A program made the translations under genes and the position numbers. A stretch of DNA of 64,000 nt, taken from NCBI GenBank assembly GCA_964023275.1, contig OZ029915.1, forward strand, positions 1,037,131 through 1,101,130. Direction: 5' to 3'. The DNA is from Norana najaformis (taxonomy: Eukaryota; Annelida; Clitellata; Crassiclitellata; Hormogastridae). Below, in pieces: positions 59,401 to 62,400 of the stretch. Under the pieces are notes generated by a model. The model was not told the origin of the DNA and made no database searches. It saw only the letters and a list, made by a program, of their open reading frames with translations. Each line of letters begins with the position of its first letter. The first letter of the stretch is position 1.

Positions 59401-62400
59401 CGCGTTTGGTCAATGATAATGCGTTTCGACTTCGTGTAACGACCCTGGGCAATCTATTTGTGCACACCGTGCCTCTTTCACCAAGCAGTATAATTTGGTA
59501 CCGGCGTAAGCTGGGAAGTAAACAGCAAGTCCTGCGATGGACTGGTCCCGTGTCCAGGACCTTGGGATTCGTCCATTGCCGGCTCAAGGGCCTAAAGAAA
59601 AGGAAATGAGCTCTTCTAACTTACTTGTGGGACATGGGATACTTTACTTTTTCATCAGAAATTTGGCTGAAATTCTAACTGCAAAGCCTGCTGAACTAAA
59701 GGTCAACTTGTGGAATCGTTATTTCCGGCAACCTAAGGCAATACGGTTGTAAGTCCGAGTTTGAAGAGTATTTGCCAATCGGTATTTAGTATTTACCTAA
59801 ACGTGTCTAAAAGATGCCTTACTTTTTGAAAGGCACGACAGTCACTGTCTTAAAAAGATGCAGAATATTCGATGATGATGATGTTGTTTGTTGATAATGA
59901 CGACGATGACAACGAGGATAACTATGATGAAGCTAATGACTATTGTGACTAGGGCAACCACCGGTCTGGGTGGCTACACTGATTGAAGCCTTCTTCGAGG
60001 CGCCTCTGAGAGTGAGGATGCCGGTTTGCGTCCCGATCGTGGCTTATTTCAGAAAGTTGAATCCCGGGCTAGCACGGTCCGCACACGGGGACCTTAAATG
60101 TCGTGGCACCCATTCAAACGGGCAGCGGGACCTTAAATGGCGTGGCGCCCATTCAAACGGGCAGCGGTGGTGAAGGATCTCACCCGATAAATTCATTGAA
60201 AACGAGCGGGGTCGAGGCCGTGCAATCGCTTTAGAAAAACGTGCACATTTACATTTACATAAATAGCAAATGCAAAGCCAAAGGCAGTGGCCATACTTTG
60301 GCATGCAAATGTTTCTTGAAGTTCTAATTGTACATACTAAGTGCTAGTACTAGGGCCACAGGACTAAATGTACTTACGGTTGGGTTGTATTTGCCTCCGG
60401 GGGTGATGGGTCTGTCGTTGTGGTACCAAGTCACAGTTGCATCAGGGGCCGAGGTGATGGCGCAGCTTAATCTCACGGCATTTCCCTCAACGATCTTCCG
60501 CGGCCTCAACCGCGAGCTGAACTGCGGTGCCTGCCAACTGGCTTCCGAGTCCACAATCGGCGTCGGTTCTTTCTTCTTCGGAACTCCAGTCAGGTACTCC
60601 GAGTTGAGCAGGTCATGGTGCCTGGCTTCGCTGATGGGTTTCAGCTGAATCGGTTCGTAGGGTAGTTCGTAGGGTACTCTTTCCAGTGGTGACGGCGACA
60701 GAAGCACCGGTTGGACTCTGGGCTGACGCCTGGCTCTCTCCTTCTGTTCGTACTCGGCCTCAACCATCTTCCGGAAAGCGTCCTTCGTCATGGCCTGCGA
60801 CTGCTCGGCTAGTTCCGCCCGGAGTCTGATTTTGTTCACGTCATCGTACTCGAGCTCGACGTCGCGGTGTTTCGAGTAGTGCCTCTTGAGAACGTCGAGG
60901 ATCTCCGTACCGTGCGGTACAACCAGCTTTTCGCGGATCTTGACGCCGTAGACTTCAGCGTCCGGGCTCTCGCCCATCCTCTGCAGCTCCTCCGGATCCA
61001 GGCGGTAGAACTTCACCTGCTGGTAGATGATGATGTCCTTTGGAAAGAGGCCACGGTTGCGACTTACAAACTCCTCGAGTGTGTTCATGGAGTCTTGGAG
61101 GTACTTCGTCTTCCTTATGATGCGATCTATCTCGACGCCCGCCGCCTTCTGGTCTCCGTATCCCGTCTGTGAGGCCCTGGTGTAGGTGACCGCCTTCTGC
61201 CCCGATGGGAGGATGACCACACTCACGTCGGCCCCCGGGTAGCCGTCGTCCAGGGTCCCTCCGCGTGGGGTTGTCAAGGTGTAGGGTGCCCTTGGTAGGA
61301 CGTCCGAGGAGAGACCGTAGTCTTCTCTGGCGCGGCTTGTGTAGATGACATCTGGGACGTGGTGGACTCGTGGCACCGGAAGCCTGAAACTGGCCCTCGC
61401 GTCGATGTCCCGCTCGAGGGAGGAGTGGTCGAGGGTGGGACGGATCGCCCTGGCTTTGATCTCGCGGACCTGTTCCTCGATGTCATCGCTTGTGTCCGGT
61501 CTCAGACTGGCCCCTCTGTAGTGCCACAGGTTGTCGTTGCCCGTGTCCGGTCTCAGATTAAACCCGCTGTAGTGTGCTAACGGATGGACCGATGGACGAT
61601 TTTCGAGATCGTACAGCGACCAGGCGTGGTGTACCGGCGACACTGGGGTCAGCCTGGTAGGCGTCGTCCTGGTGCTGCTGACGTATGGTGATGGTAGAAC
61701 CACGTGCGGCAGGTGTGGTAGACTATAGCTTCTGAAATGTGCCTTGACTGCGTCTGGCGTCTCCCGTCTCGCGTAGGACGAGGTACGAAGGCTGTCTCTG
61801 GACAGCGACAGAGAAGGAGTGTAGCCGGTTGACAATGAAGTCGGCCGGGTGGGTTTAAGCTGAAAGGGTTCATAGGGTATCCTTTCCAGTGATGCCGGAG
61901 TGTAGCCGGTTGACAGCGAAGTCGGCCGGATGGGTTTCAGCTGAATGGGTTCATAGGGTATCCTTTCCAGTGATGCCGGAGTGTAGCCGGTTGACAGCGA
62001 AGTCGGCCGGATGGGTTTCAGCTGAATGGGTTCATAGGGTATCCTTTCCAGTGATGCCGGAGTGTAGCCGGTTGACAGCGAAGTCGGCCTGTATCGGTGG
62101 TTGGTCTGCTGTGGTTGAGAGTAGGACAAGTACTTATACTTGTAGCTGACTCCTTCTCCAGCAGACGGCAGGTGTCCGATGGAAGACGACAGTGACTTGT
62201 AACTGCCACTCTCCCTCGGCAGGTAGAGCCTCGATGCCGGCAGGGACGCAGTAATGATTTCATCCGGTGTTGGTGTGTACCTCGAGCTGATGTACTGTGT
62301 CAGACGACTCGGTCTTTCGCTGGTGGCAGGGCGCTGAACTGGTGTAGCAAATGCCTTGTAGTTGATACCCTCGCTGCCTACCGGACGTGTCTGGGTCTTC

